19,910 bases of DNA from assembly GCA_964626885.1 (NCBI GenBank), contig CAZVJA010000087.1, positions 1-19,910 of the forward strand. Direction: 5' to 3'. The position numbers and the translations under genes are program-made. Below the pieces are notes generated by a model that was not told the DNA's origin, ran no database searches, and was given only the letters and a program-made list of their open reading frames with translations. Positions within the stretch are counted from its first letter, which is position 1. Each line of letters opens with the position of its first letter. Positions 8,401 to 16,178 of the stretch are shown one piece after another. Source of the stretch: CAZVJA01 sp964626885 (lineage in GTDB: Bacteria; Planctomycetota; Planctomycetia; Planctomycetales; Planctomycetaceae).

Positions 8401-9156
8401 GTGACCCTCGCGCGGCCCGCAGATTCCGCCACGATCGCGAATGGGGATCTCGGCATTTCCACTGAGGCCGTACGCGTCTCTTCAACGTGCTATGACGATT
8501 CCTCGATCAGACGAGTAAGGTTGCGTTCTTCCAAGCGTCTGAAGCGTATTGGTGGGATTGTGTTCGTTCTCGTTGCACTGGCTGTCGGATTGCTGGTCGG
8601 TCATTGGCGGCTTGAAGAACGTTGGTCAACGCATCGATGGGGGGTCGTCGTGCCGGAGCGAGTCTTCCGTAGCGGACAGATCTCGCGCTACCAAGTCGAG
8701 GATGTGCTCACCAGGAATAAAATTGCGACCATCATCAATTTGTGCGGCCATGAGAGACACAACGCCGACCAGCTCGTCGAAGTCGCCGTCGCGGAATATC
8801 TGGAAATCGATTACCACCGGTTTCCGCTGAATGGCAGTGGAACGGGGGACGTTAAGAAGTATGTTGACGCCGTGGAACTGCTTGCCCGGCGAGAACGAGA
8901 AGGGAAACCGGTGCTGATCCACTGTGCCGCCGGAACATACCGCACCGGAGGGGTGATTGCGGTATACCGTCTCCTTGTGCGCGGCGATTCACCCGCAAGC
9001 GTCGCAGACGAGATGGTCGCGTTTGGATATTCCCCCGCGGACAGCCCTAAACTTATCAGCTATATCAACTCGAATATGGAATACTTCGCGAAGGAACTCG
9101 CGGCAAGAAACGTCCTGGACCGGATACCCGACCACTTGCCGCAGCTCAGTCCTTGA
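8401..9156 (+). CDS. Membrane-anchored dual-specificity/tyrosine-type protein phosphatase
   Basis: A 251-residue protein. Residues 1-50 are polar and end in a basic stretch (RRVRLRSSKRLKR). Residues 51-67 form a single membrane helix. The rest is a cysteine-phosphatase domain. VFRSGQ (88-93) and IATIINLCGHE (108-118) match the early blocks of the DSP/SIW14-like group. The P-loop is HCAAGTYRT (174-182), a full HCX5R signature with nucleophile C175 and phosphate-binding R181. The family removes phosphate from Tyr, or from Ser/Thr, on proteins; some members act on inositol phosphates or lipids. The general-acid Asp cannot be assigned with certainty by eye. Helix orientation is unclear: the basic residues before it suggest an N-in topology, which would put the catalytic domain outside the membrane. 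The gene converges on an FHA-kinase gene 71 bp away. Confidence 0.85.
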   Translation: MTLARPADSATIANGDLGISTEAVRVSSTCYDDSSIRRVRLRSSKRLKRIGGIVFVLVALAVGLLVGHWRLEERWSTHRWGVVVPERVFRSGQISRYQVEDVLTRNKIATIINLCGHERHNADQLVEVAVAEYLEIDYHRFPLNGSGTGDVKKYVDAVELLARREREGKPVLIHCAAGTYRTGGVIAVYRLLVRGDSPASVADEMVAFGYSPADSPKLISYINSNMEYFAKELAARNVLDRIPDHLPQLSP

Positions 9157-9227
9157 ATGCCAATTTCCAGGTTTTGACAACTCACGAAAATTTTTGTAAG
9201 CCGCCGCACTCTGCCGCCGGGGTTCGT

Positions 9228-10472
9228 TCAGAGGTTGGTCATTCCCTGGAACTTCGCGACGCGGGCCAGATCCTTGAGCAGCGCAGTCGCGTCGGCAAAC
9301 CGCAGGTCGCGATTTCGAGCGATCATCTGCAGAATCACCCCCTCGAACAGCGGCGGCACGGAGAGCTGGAATTTCGTCGGACGTTCCGGTTCATCGTGTT
9401 GGATCTTACGAATGGTTTCCGCGGCGTTACGCCCCTCGAAGGGAACGCGGCCGGTCACCAGACGGTAGATCGTCGCCCCCAGGTTGTAAATATCACTCCG
9501 GCCGTCGATATCGGTCTGCCCCGTGGTTTGCTCGGGTGACATATACGGTAACTCGCCGACCAGTTCTCCCGGACGAGTGATCGACTCCGCCATGCTCCCT
9601 TCCAGTGCCTTGGCCAGCATCAAATCGCCGAGCTTGGCGACTTTGTCCGATTTACGAATCAGGATGTTTTGCGGCGTGATGTTGCGATGCACAATCGAGT
9701 GCTCATGAGCCACCTGCAAGGCTTTCGCGATGTGGTACGCAATTCGAAACGTCGATTCCCAATCGAGCATCCCGCCGATCCCCATTCGTTCGATGAGCTG
9801 CGCGACGCTTTCCCCTTCGACGAGCTCCATCGCCATCCAGCAATAACCGTCGGAGACCCCGGCCCCGTGCAGCGCGACGATATTCTCGTGCTTGATGGGG
9901 AGCATCGTTTTGATTGCCCGCACGAACCGCTGGATTTCCGTCTCGTCTCTTGAAAGCTCCGGCCAAAGAACCTTGAATGCGACCGGCCGGTCGTATTTCG
10001 TGTCGATCGCTCGAAAGATCATTCCGGAGCGGCCGCGCGCAATCGGATCGCCGACTTTGTACCGAACCAGCGTCGTCCCGACGAGACGTTCGAGACCGGC
10101 GCTGGTCTCTAGCTTGGGACCGGACTTGGCAGCAATCTTCCGTCCCTCACCCGGTTCGAGGGTGTCTGCGACAGCCGATTCCGCGTCGCTGAAACGGATG
10201 GCCGTTTCCCCTAACTCGATTTCATCGCCGGCTTCCAGTCGATGCTCGCGAACACTCGTACCGTTCACGCGCGTCCCGTATTTTCCGCCCGCGTCGATTA
10301 ATTGAGCCCCCTCCGGGCGTACCTCAATGTGGCAATGGACCCGGGAGACGTGAGGATCGAGGATTTGCACGTCGGCATCGTCGCCACGCCCCAGCACAAG
10401 CTTGCCGCCTGCTTCGAGAGGAACCTTGCGGCCTTTTTCCGGTCCCTTGGTAAATGTCAGATGGAATGTCAT
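9228..10472 (-). CDS. FHA domain-protein kinase fusion, probable pseudokinase
   Basis: This 414-residue protein has no membrane segment. Residues 1-95 are an FHA phosphothreonine-binding domain: LGRGDDADVQI (27-37), then HVSRVHCHI with the conserved S43 and H46, then YGTRVNG (65-71). Residues about 133-405 have a Hanks kinase fold, with K167 (VAFK) and the metal-binding D283 (GDLM in place of DFG) kept. Three conserved positions have changed. The first Gly of the nucleotide loop is Ala (IARGRSG, 144-150). The helix-C Glu is Ala (FVRAIK, A186). The catalytic HRD is HRN (VHRNITPQN, N264), confirmed in the codons (CAT CGC AAC). It is therefore likely inactive or very weak, acting as a scaffold or reader. 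It lies 156 bp downstream of an intact membrane kinase on the same strand, so that kinase is a plausible source of the phosphothreonine. The start has only a weak GAGAG site. Confidence 0.9.
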   Translation of the reverse strand: MTFHLTFTKGPEKGRKVPLEAGGKLVLGRGDDADVQILDPHVSRVHCHIEVRPEGAQLIDAGGKYGTRVNGTSVREHRLEAGDEIELGETAIRFSDAESAVADTLEPGEGRKIAAKSGPKLETSAGLERLVGTTLVRYKVGDPIARGRSGMIFRAIDTKYDRPVAFKVLWPELSRDETEIQRFVRAIKTMLPIKHENIVALHGAGVSDGYCWMAMELVEGESVAQLIERMGIGGMLDWESTFRIAYHIAKALQVAHEHSIVHRNITPQNILIRKSDKVAKLGDLMLAKALEGSMAESITRPGELVGELPYMSPEQTTGQTDIDGRSDIYNLGATIYRLVTGRVPFEGRNAAETIRKIQHDEPERPTKFQLSVPPLFEGVILQMIARNRDLRFADATALLKDLARVAKFQGMTNL

Positions 10473-10628
10473 GCCCGCACTCTCGACCCGGTTGGAAATA
10501 ATAAAACGGAAGAGTTGCCGGGGAGATTTCCACGAGGGGGATCTTCACCCCCGGCCAATCAAAGATTTGCAAAAATTCAGAATAGCCCGCGGGGTTCCCT
10601 GGAACAAGGAATTTCCCAGACTGGCAGG
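10473..10628 (-). other. Spacer between the two kinase genes
   Basis: This 156-bp gap separates the membrane kinase stop from the FHA-kinase start. It contains a GC-rich inverted repeat, GGGGG at 10536-10540 with CCCCC at 10548-10552 and a 7-base loop. No T-run follows, so it is at best a weak terminator or leader structure. A TTTTATTATTT stretch nearer the FHA gene could act as a -10 region. The second gene may therefore have its own promoter; this is tentative. Confidence 0.35.
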
Positions 10629-12317
10629 TCAGGGAGATTTGGCGGTATCGCTGGGAACGGGCTCCTCCGCGGTCGGTGTTCCGCTTTCCACCTTCGGTTT
10701 CTCGGCGGTTGGGGGAGCGTCCTTGGTCTCTGTATTGAAGACGAAATGTTGACCGTCGAATTCGATATTGATTCGCAGGAGTTTGCCGCGCGGCACGGAA
10801 TACTTTCTCGGCTCTATGGGTTCACGACCGCCGCGAATCTCAAGAACGTAATCACCCTCGGAAAGATCGAGCGGTTCATTGAACTTCTCTTGCTCGATCC
10901 TGCGGCCATTGAGGAAGAGCTCGAGTTCCCGCTTCCGGACTTCCTGCTGGGCTGTCTGCGAGAGCGCCGGTCCCATTTCGCCGGCTTCGTTTTGGTTGCG
11001 AAGCACGATCACTAGGATCGAGGAAATGACCCCGAACCCGGCCAGCACCGTAATCACCGCGGTCCAGACCATCCAGGGACGCAGTATGAATCGCTGCGAT
11101 GCATCGTGCGAAGAAAGCGCATCCGACGCCGTTCCGATTTCAGGGAGCGGCTTTGCCGATCGTACTGATTCATGGGGTTGATGAACCGGCATGCTTCCCG
11201 TTCGAGAGTGCTCCAGCGCCGTCACAACCTCGTTCATCGATGCATGGCGGTCAGCGATTTTCTTCGCCATCATCTTCAGGCAGATGGCCTCGAGCCGGGG
11301 ATGAACACCGGCACGCACCGCCGAAGGTTTCTTTGGTTCGGTGGTGATTATCTGTCCCATCACGGCCGCGATCGACCCTTTGAACGGGATTTCCCCCGCC
11401 AGTAACTCGTAAAAGATCACCCCCAGGCTGTAGATGTCGCAACCGACCCCCATGGTCTCCAGGTTTCCCTCGACTTGCTCGGGCGACATATAAGCCGGGC
11501 TGCCGACCACTAGCCCTGCCTGAGTGAGACGTGCATCGTCCCGATTGATCCGCCGGGCGAGCCCGAAGTCCATGATGATCGGCTCGCCATGCTCATCGAT
11601 CATGATATTGGCTGGCTTGAGATCCCGGTGGATGATCCCCTCGGCGTGGGCCGCCGCAATGGCCTTTGCGAGCTTGAGCACGATCTCGACGGCGCGCCCT
11701 TCAGGAAGCGGCCCCTCGGTTTTGATGAGGTCCGCCAACGGCCGACCTTCGATGTAGGCCATTGACAGATAATGCGTGCCGTCGATCTCGCCGACGTCAT
11801 ACACCGGGCAAACATTCGCATGACGCAATGTCGCTGCCGCCCGTGCTTCGCGATAAAACCGCTGGATCATCTCCGGCCCATCGTCAGCGGCGAACTTCGG
11901 GATCTTCAGCGCGACCTCTCGATCGAGTTGAGTGTCTTCTGCCAGATAGACCGAACCCATGGCCCCTTGGCCGATGCAGCGCACGATGTTGTACCGCCCG
12001 AAAGCCCCCTGCAAGGCACCATTGGCGGGGCTAATGGACCGCGGTTTTTCCCCCGGAGGAATGGTCTCTCGATTGGCCAAAGGACTGTATGTGGTGGAGT
12101 AAACCTCGTCGCTGGAGGGAGGGCTCTGATGTCCGGCGGCGTTTGGCCTGCTGGAAGTGGCAAACCACGAACGCAAGGCGTCCGCCATGTCGGGGTGCTC
12201 GGCGACGAATTGCTCGTCGCTGAGCCGCTCTCCGGCGGCGACGCGCTTCCGGTATTCCGCGAGGACACGATTCCAACGAGACTCGTCGATGAGTTCCGGC
12301 CGGCCCGAATCGTCCAT
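10629..12317 (-). CDS. Membrane Ser/Thr protein kinase (PknB-like)
   Basis: A 562-residue Hanks-type kinase with all catalytic residues. The Gly loop is IGQGAMGSVY (115-124), the ATP lysine K138 (VALK) and the helix-C glutamate E157 (YREARA). The catalytic loop is HRDLKPAN (230-237), the metal site DFG 250-252 and the substrate lobe GSPAYMSPEQ (272-281). Residues 1-55 are a short helical region seen at the front of many planctomycete kinases. A single membrane helix lies at about 416-438. The C-terminal part (about 460-520) resembles a PEGA-like beta domain (ELFLNGRRI ... LSEGDYVLEIRGG), probably outside the membrane. A proline-rich tail follows. This is the classic sensor-kinase layout: cytoplasmic catalysis with an extracytoplasmic domain. 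The start is ATG with only a weak upstream site. It follows the GATase1_like gene after 91 bp on the same strand. Confidence 0.94.
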   Translation of the reverse strand: MDDSGRPELIDESRWNRVLAEYRKRVAAGERLSDEQFVAEHPDMADALRSWFATSSRPNAAGHQSPPSSDEVYSTTYSPLANRETIPPGEKPRSISPANGALQGAFGRYNIVRCIGQGAMGSVYLAEDTQLDREVALKIPKFAADDGPEMIQRFYREARAAATLRHANVCPVYDVGEIDGTHYLSMAYIEGRPLADLIKTEGPLPEGRAVEIVLKLAKAIAAAHAEGIIHRDLKPANIMIDEHGEPIIMDFGLARRINRDDARLTQAGLVVGSPAYMSPEQVEGNLETMGVGCDIYSLGVIFYELLAGEIPFKGSIAAVMGQIITTEPKKPSAVRAGVHPRLEAICLKMMAKKIADRHASMNEVVTALEHSRTGSMPVHQPHESVRSAKPLPEIGTASDALSSHDASQRFILRPWMVWTAVITVLAGFGVISSILVIVLRNQNEAGEMGPALSQTAQQEVRKRELELFLNGRRIEQEKFNEPLDLSEGDYVLEIRGGREPIEPRKYSVPRGKLLRINIEFDGQHFVFNTETKDAPPTAEKPKVESGTPTAEEPVPSDTAKSP

Positions 12318-12408
12318 TTAACGCACTCGCTCTCATGCGGGAATTGGCTTCGTCCAATGGGCGTTCCAGCGCATTCAAGCAGCTTGAGGAAAACAATGCA
12401 ACAGGGGC

Positions 12409-13200
12409 TCAGTCGTCTCCCAGCATCCAGCGGCAGGCGTTGAGCCAGAACGGGGCGTACTTTCCCCAGTAAACAAAGTTGCAGCCCCAGTGAGGCGCCG
12501 GATCGGAAGTGAATGCCAGCGTGCGCCCCTTGCCGAATTCTCCAACGGCGAGCATCGGATCTCCGCTCGGCTCCCATGTGGCGAGCACCTGGCATCCCTC
12601 CCGCAGCCGGACGATGTTGTAGCCGAGAATCGGCGGCAGCGTCGCAAGGTCGATCGATTTGAGGATGGGATGATCCTTCGCCGTTGCTTTCGCCGTGAAT
12701 CCCTCCGTGCTCTCGCACAGGTCTTCCACGTCGAGGCAGGTGACAGGGAGGATGTTCTTCAGGGGCGTCCGCCCCCACCCTCCTTTGCCGACTTCGCCGT
12801 TAAATGCGAGCCAGCCGCCGAGGAACATCACCCCGAGTCCCTTCTGCACCGCTTCGATGGTGAGGCGGATGCGATCGGGGAAGACCAGCGGCTTGCCGGG
12901 TCCGAACTTGGAGCGGTCGAAGAAATCGGGTGCCAGTTGAAACAGCTTCGCCTCAACGTCGGAGAAGATGACGATGTCATACTCATCCAGGATCTGCTCG
13001 TATTGGCCGGGCCCGAGTTTGTAAAACTCCCAGGAGGGAACGCTGTTGACCTGATGCTCCCCGGTCGATTCGAGCGCGGACTTCAACCAGTACCCGTAAT
13101 TGAACAGCTCGGCCCCTTTGTACTCGGCCTGAAAGGGGGATTCGATGAACATCGGCCCGACGACCAGCGCCCAGTCACCGACGTAATAAATCTTCGCCAC
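12409..13200 (-). CDS. GATase1_like family protein (class I amidotransferase fold)
   Basis: This 263-residue protein resembles the 'putative glutamine amidotransferase' (GATase1_like) family common in Planctomycetes. Landmarks are IYYVGDW at the N terminus, IVIFSDVEA (76-84), VMFLGGWLAFNG (124-135), TPLKNILPV (145-153), and a C-terminal WGKYAPFWLNACRWML. In true class I amidotransferases the nucleophile elbow is G-x-C-x-G. Here the matching position is Trp (GGW, 128-130), so glutaminase activity is doubtful. The frame extends to a TTG at 13215, but the GTG at 13200 has TTGGAG nine bases upstream and is the better start. It is the last gene of the symporter cluster, 89 bp after the small membrane protein, and might process or bind the imported solute. 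Confidence 0.82.
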   Translation of the reverse strand: MAKIYYVGDWALVVGPMFIESPFQAEYKGAELFNYGYWLKSALESTGEHQVNSVPSWEFYKLGPGQYEQILDEYDIVIFSDVEAKLFQLAPDFFDRSKFGPGKPLVFPDRIRLTIEAVQKGLGVMFLGGWLAFNGEVGKGGWGRTPLKNILPVTCLDVEDLCESTEGFTAKATAKDHPILKSIDLATLPPILGYNIVRLREGCQVLATWEPSGDPMLAVGEFGKGRTLAFTSDPAPHWGCNFVYWGKYAPFWLNACRWMLGDD

Positions 13201-13209
13201 GTCAAAAAA

Positions 13210-13215
13210 CTCCAA
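13210..13215 (-). promoter_or_regulatory. Ribosome binding site deciding a GTG start
   Basis: On the minus strand TTGGAG lies nine bases before the GTG at 13200. The in-frame TTG at 13215 coincides with this site and has no good site of its own. The GTG is therefore the likelier start of the GATase1_like gene. Confidence 0.55.
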
Positions 13216-13289
13216 CCGTTGATTTCGCGGGCCACCGCAACAAAGTGTTTGTCGGAAGCTGGGTTCGTTTCCCCGAAGAAACCTGACTA

Positions 13290-13448
13290 TTACGAAATGT
13301 TACTGCTGTTGCGGTGATTCTCTTCAAGCCGCTTCAGCATCTGGCGAATATCGATCGCTCCGCGAATCGCCACGTAAATCGTAATGGTGGAGTACCAGAC
13401 GCAGACGGCGATGGTCATCGCCCACCAGAATCGTTCCGCAATGCTCAT
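13290..13448 (-). CDS. Small membrane protein, putative symporter accessory subunit (52 aa)
   Basis: A 52-residue frame whose ATG overlaps the TGA of the symporter gene (ATGA). A strong Shine-Dalgarno, GGAGGTG (13454-13460 on the minus strand), sits five bases upstream inside the symporter's 3' end. Residues 7-29 (FWWAMTIAVCVWYSTITIYVAIR) form one membrane helix, followed by a charged helical tail (RQMLKRLEENHR). Tight coupling and topology recall the small accessory subunits of some sodium symporters, such as the DUF4212-type SSS small subunit or MetS for an NSS transporter. I see no direct sequence match to those, so the role is inferred from position and shape. Its size means gene callers with a length cut-off would miss it. 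Confidence 0.8.
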   Translation of the reverse strand: MSIAERFWWAMTIAVCVWYSTITIYVAIRGAIDIRQMLKRLEENHRNSSNIS

Positions 13449-14962
13449 GGTGACACCTCCGAGGATGTGGGCAAACCAGATGACGGCCGCAACAAGTTTT
13501 TAAGCATCGAACCGACAACCATGGCGGTCGCCGCAGCGACATAGGCAGCTATTCCCGAGTAATTCGGGCCGATATCTTGCTTCACGAAGTTTGCAGTGGC
13601 CTCGAATTTCTCAAGGACAAGAAAGCTGAGTGGGAATACGGCGCCACAGAAGATGGCTCCAATCGCGCCCCAGTTATTCGCCTTCTTCCAGTAGCAACAG
13701 GAAATTAACAGAGTAGACATGCTGGAAAGGTAAATGGAGCCGGTCACAGTCAGGTAGCTCCAAACGTCGCCTTCGAGCTTATACCACAGGCCATATACGA
13801 GCAAAAACAAGCCAATCGCTGCCACAATCGAACGGTTCCACAATAAGCCGGTCTTATCTGACCAGCGACGATTGTGGATTGGAGCCATTAGATCGTTGTA
13901 GATCACGCTTCCCCAGGTGAGCATATACGAAGAATCCGTCGACATGTCGGCTGCCAGCATGGCGGCCAGCAATAAACCCATGAGACCAACCGGTACAAAA
14001 CTGCCGAGGAATGTCGGCATGGCATGCAATGGATTTTCAGGTGCAGTCGCTGAACCGCTGGAAAAATACGATAGTGCGGCAATCCCCCAGATGCCGGGAA
14101 TCAACCATCGGCAAACAAAGAAAAAACTTGTTCGTGTATAAACCTTGCGGCCAGTCGCCGTGTCTTTTGCCGCCAGGACGCGAGCGATCGTTGTTTGCCA
14201 AGTCAAAGTGGCAGCCGTGTTCACGAGTATCTGGAAGATAACATATGAAGCGCCCAACTCACTGTTTGCGAACGGGTTGAAGCCACCAATCCCCCGTTTT
14301 TCCATGACCGTCGCGGCGAGTTTGTCCCATCCCACGTTTACGAGTATCAGGACTGTCACGGCGATTAACCCAATACTCATAGCCACGAACTGCAGGAAGT
14401 CGGTTACGAGTACGCTGAGCATGCCTCCGAGAATGGTGTACACCGCCACCATCGTTAAAAGAATCGTCATCATCCATTCGAGTGAGATACTGTTTCCTTC
14501 AAGGTTGCAGACCTTCAGCAGAAACTCCCCTCCCACTCTCAGAAATATCCCCATGTTGAGCAGCCCGCCTAGCAGGATTACCAACCCGGCTGCCCAACGC
14601 ACTCGGGGTCCAAATTTCTTTTCCAAAAGTTCCGGGATCGTAATCACGCCCGAATCACGCAAAGGTTTGATGCAAAATCCGGTGAGACCAATGACCAGCA
14701 TCGCAATCGCCTGACATAAACCCGGTGTTGCACCCGCGAAACCATGCTTGTAACCAGCTTCAGATGCATACATACAGCTAATGATGCCGAACTCAGTCGC
14801 TGCCAACGAAGCAATGCCTAGGTAGACATTCATCTCGCGGCCGGCGACGAGAAAGTGCTCCACTTTTCCAACGTACTTGCGCACGTAGATCCCGGCCGCC
14901 ATCGTGATCAGCAAATACAGCCCCACAATCGGGCCGTCGATCCAGGGAGAGAAATGCGACAT
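13445..14962 (-). CDS. Sodium:solute symporter (SSS family)
   Basis: A protein of about 505 residues with roughly thirteen membrane segments, the usual SSS size. Numbered from the GTG at 14971, key blocks are LAATEFGIISCMYASEAGYKHG (start near 56), the family signature YTILGGMLSVLVTDFLQF (178-195), and ADMSTDSS (341-348). The last is the Ser/Thr-rich sequence that forms the Na2 sodium site in vSGLT-type transporters. The family couples sodium entry to uptake of sugars, amino acids or organic acids; neighbours (DUF1080, GATase1_like) favour a carbohydrate-related solute. The start is either ATG at 14962 or GTG at 14971, which has GGAAG four bases upstream. The 3' end overlaps the 52-aa gene by four bases. 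Sampled lines show about 45-55% GC against about 57-62% in neighbours. Confidence 0.93.
   Translation of the reverse strand: MSHFSPWIDGPIVGLYLLITMAAGIYVRKYVGKVEHFLVAGREMNVYLGIASLAATEFGIISCMYASEAGYKHGFAGATPGLCQAIAMLVIGLTGFCIKPLRDSGVITIPELLEKKFGPRVRWAAGLVILLGGLLNMGIFLRVGGEFLLKVCNLEGNSISLEWMMTILLTMVAVYTILGGMLSVLVTDFLQFVAMSIGLIAVTVLILVNVGWDKLAATVMEKRGIGGFNPFANSELGASYVIFQILVNTAATLTWQTTIARVLAAKDTATGRKVYTRTSFFFVCRWLIPGIWGIAALSYFSSGSATAPENPLHAMPTFLGSFVPVGLMGLLLAAMLAADMSTDSSYMLTWGSVIYNDLMAPIHNRRWSDKTGLLWNRSIVAAIGLFLLVYGLWYKLEGDVWSYLTVTGSIYLSSMSTLLISCCYWKKANNWGAIGAIFCGAVFPLSFLVLEKFEATANFVKQDIGPNYSGIAAYVAAATAMVVGSMLKNLLRPSSGLPTSSEVSP
13454..13460 (-). promoter_or_regulatory. Strong internal ribosome binding site for the symporter microprotein
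   Basis: GGAGGTG on the minus strand lies five bases before the ATG at 13448, within the last codons of the symporter gene. A near-perfect anti-16S match here is the main evidence that the 52-aa frame is translated. Confidence 0.75.
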
Positions 14963-15040
14963 AAAGTCCACCAGTCTTCCATTGAAAAAACGTGTTCGTT
15001 GCCTGCCGGACGAAGCTATCCGGTGCGGCGACTGTGATGT

Positions 15041-15787
15041 TCAGCTACCGTTCTCTTCGCGAATCCTGATCCGGCGGAACTGGACTTCAAAATCCTCCGC
15101 TTGAATTCCAATTGCTCCGTCCCGCAGCTCACCCGGTTTGTTCTCGCAGATTTTCGTGCCGTTCAGAAACGACGTCAGCCCGCCGTCGCGGGAGACGATC
15201 TCGATGCTGTTCCATTCCCCCACCGGCTTGCGCGCCTTCTGCCTGGCGGATTCGTCGTCCCGGACCCCGGCGGCGTCAATGACGTCTACCCGGCCGTTCG
15301 CTTTGATCTGCCCCATTTCCGGCTGTTTTCCCTGAACTTCGAGGCAGACCGGCCAGAGTCGGTGCGGTTCCGTGATATACACCAGAAACCCCGTGTTGGC
15401 CTTCTCGGCCGCCGCGGCATCGGTCGGCGGAGTGAATCGATAATCCAGCCGCAGGGTGAAATTCTTGTAGGTCTTGCGGCTGTGCAAATATCCGCGCGGT
15501 TTTCCGGTGCAATGCAGAATACCGCCGGTACTCGTCCAAGTGGCGGTCGATCTCGGCTTCTTTCCGTGGAAGACATCGAAGTCGTCGAGCGACAGACGCG
15601 TGAAGCCATCTTCCGGCGTGAACGTGTCGGGCTCGGACGATGGTGCAGGTGTCGCTTCCTTCGCCGCCGCGGCGGGTGCGGATTTTCCGGACTGTTCCGG
15701 TTCTGCCTGTTCCGCGCAGCCGACGAGCATAGTGCCTGCCAGAAGCATGCACATCCCGAATAGACCGGATCGGCAGGATCGGAACAT
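15041..15787 (-). CDS. DUF1080 (3-keto-disaccharide hydrolase-like) lipoprotein
   Basis: A 248-residue exported protein. Residues 1-24 form a lipoprotein signal (SGLFGMCMLLAGTMLVGC) with lipobox LVGC and lipidation site C24. An Ala/Pro/Glu-rich linker runs to about 58. Residues 60-246 are the DUF1080 jelly-roll domain, with WTSTGGILHCTGKPRGYLHS, then YKNFTLRLDYRF, GFLVYI, WNSIEIV and GAIGIQ in the expected order. The family is very abundant in Planctomycetes; characterised members hydrolyse 3-keto-glycosides, and others are untested. The frame continues to an ATG at 15865, but the start at 15787 puts the signal peptide at the N terminus and is preferred despite a weak ribosome site. The symporter gene follows about 78 bp downstream, so this is probably the first gene of the operon. 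Confidence 0.9.
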   Translation of the reverse strand: MFRSCRSGLFGMCMLLAGTMLVGCAEQAEPEQSGKSAPAAAAKEATPAPSSEPDTFTPEDGFTRLSLDDFDVFHGKKPRSTATWTSTGGILHCTGKPRGYLHSRKTYKNFTLRLDYRFTPPTDAAAAEKANTGFLVYITEPHRLWPVCLEVQGKQPEMGQIKANGRVDVIDAAGVRDDESARQKARKPVGEWNSIEIVSRDGGLTSFLNGTKICENKPGELRDGAIGIQAEDFEVQFRRIRIREENGS

Positions 15788-16178
15788 TAAAGAACTCGGA
15801 AATGGAGAAAAGAACCAGCGAGCGTGAAGATAGCTGAACAGCGATTCTAAAGCCTTCGTTAACAAAGCGAAAGCGTCGAGTTTTCGTCCGTGGAAACACT
15901 CGTCCTCCCGGCCGACAGACCCCGCGCAGACGTTAGTTCAAACATAACCGCGAGTCCCACCGCGAAATCGCTGTTCTACGAGACCGGAAGGGTCGAATGC
16001 CGTCAGTTCCGCACGAAGTCCGGCCGATAGTTCTCTCAGCACTCGAACGGATGCCCACCAGCAAGAGAGACCGGAGGAACGGCCATCGACCTTGTTTCCC
16101 CGCGTCCACTTCCTTCCTCAGCGGTCTTCACACCGGCCGTGCCCCGCGTACCGGCCACTTTTCAGGAGCAGGATCGTG
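15788..16178. other. Divergent intergenic region
   Basis: About 390 bp between the divergent DUF1080 lipoprotein gene and the 63-aa small gene. It must carry the promoters for both directions. I could not identify -35/-10 pairs or operator-like inverted repeats with confidence. A 60-codon plus-strand frame at 15997-16179 has a GGAAGGG upstream but an implausible, basic composition, and is not called. Confidence 0.45.
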
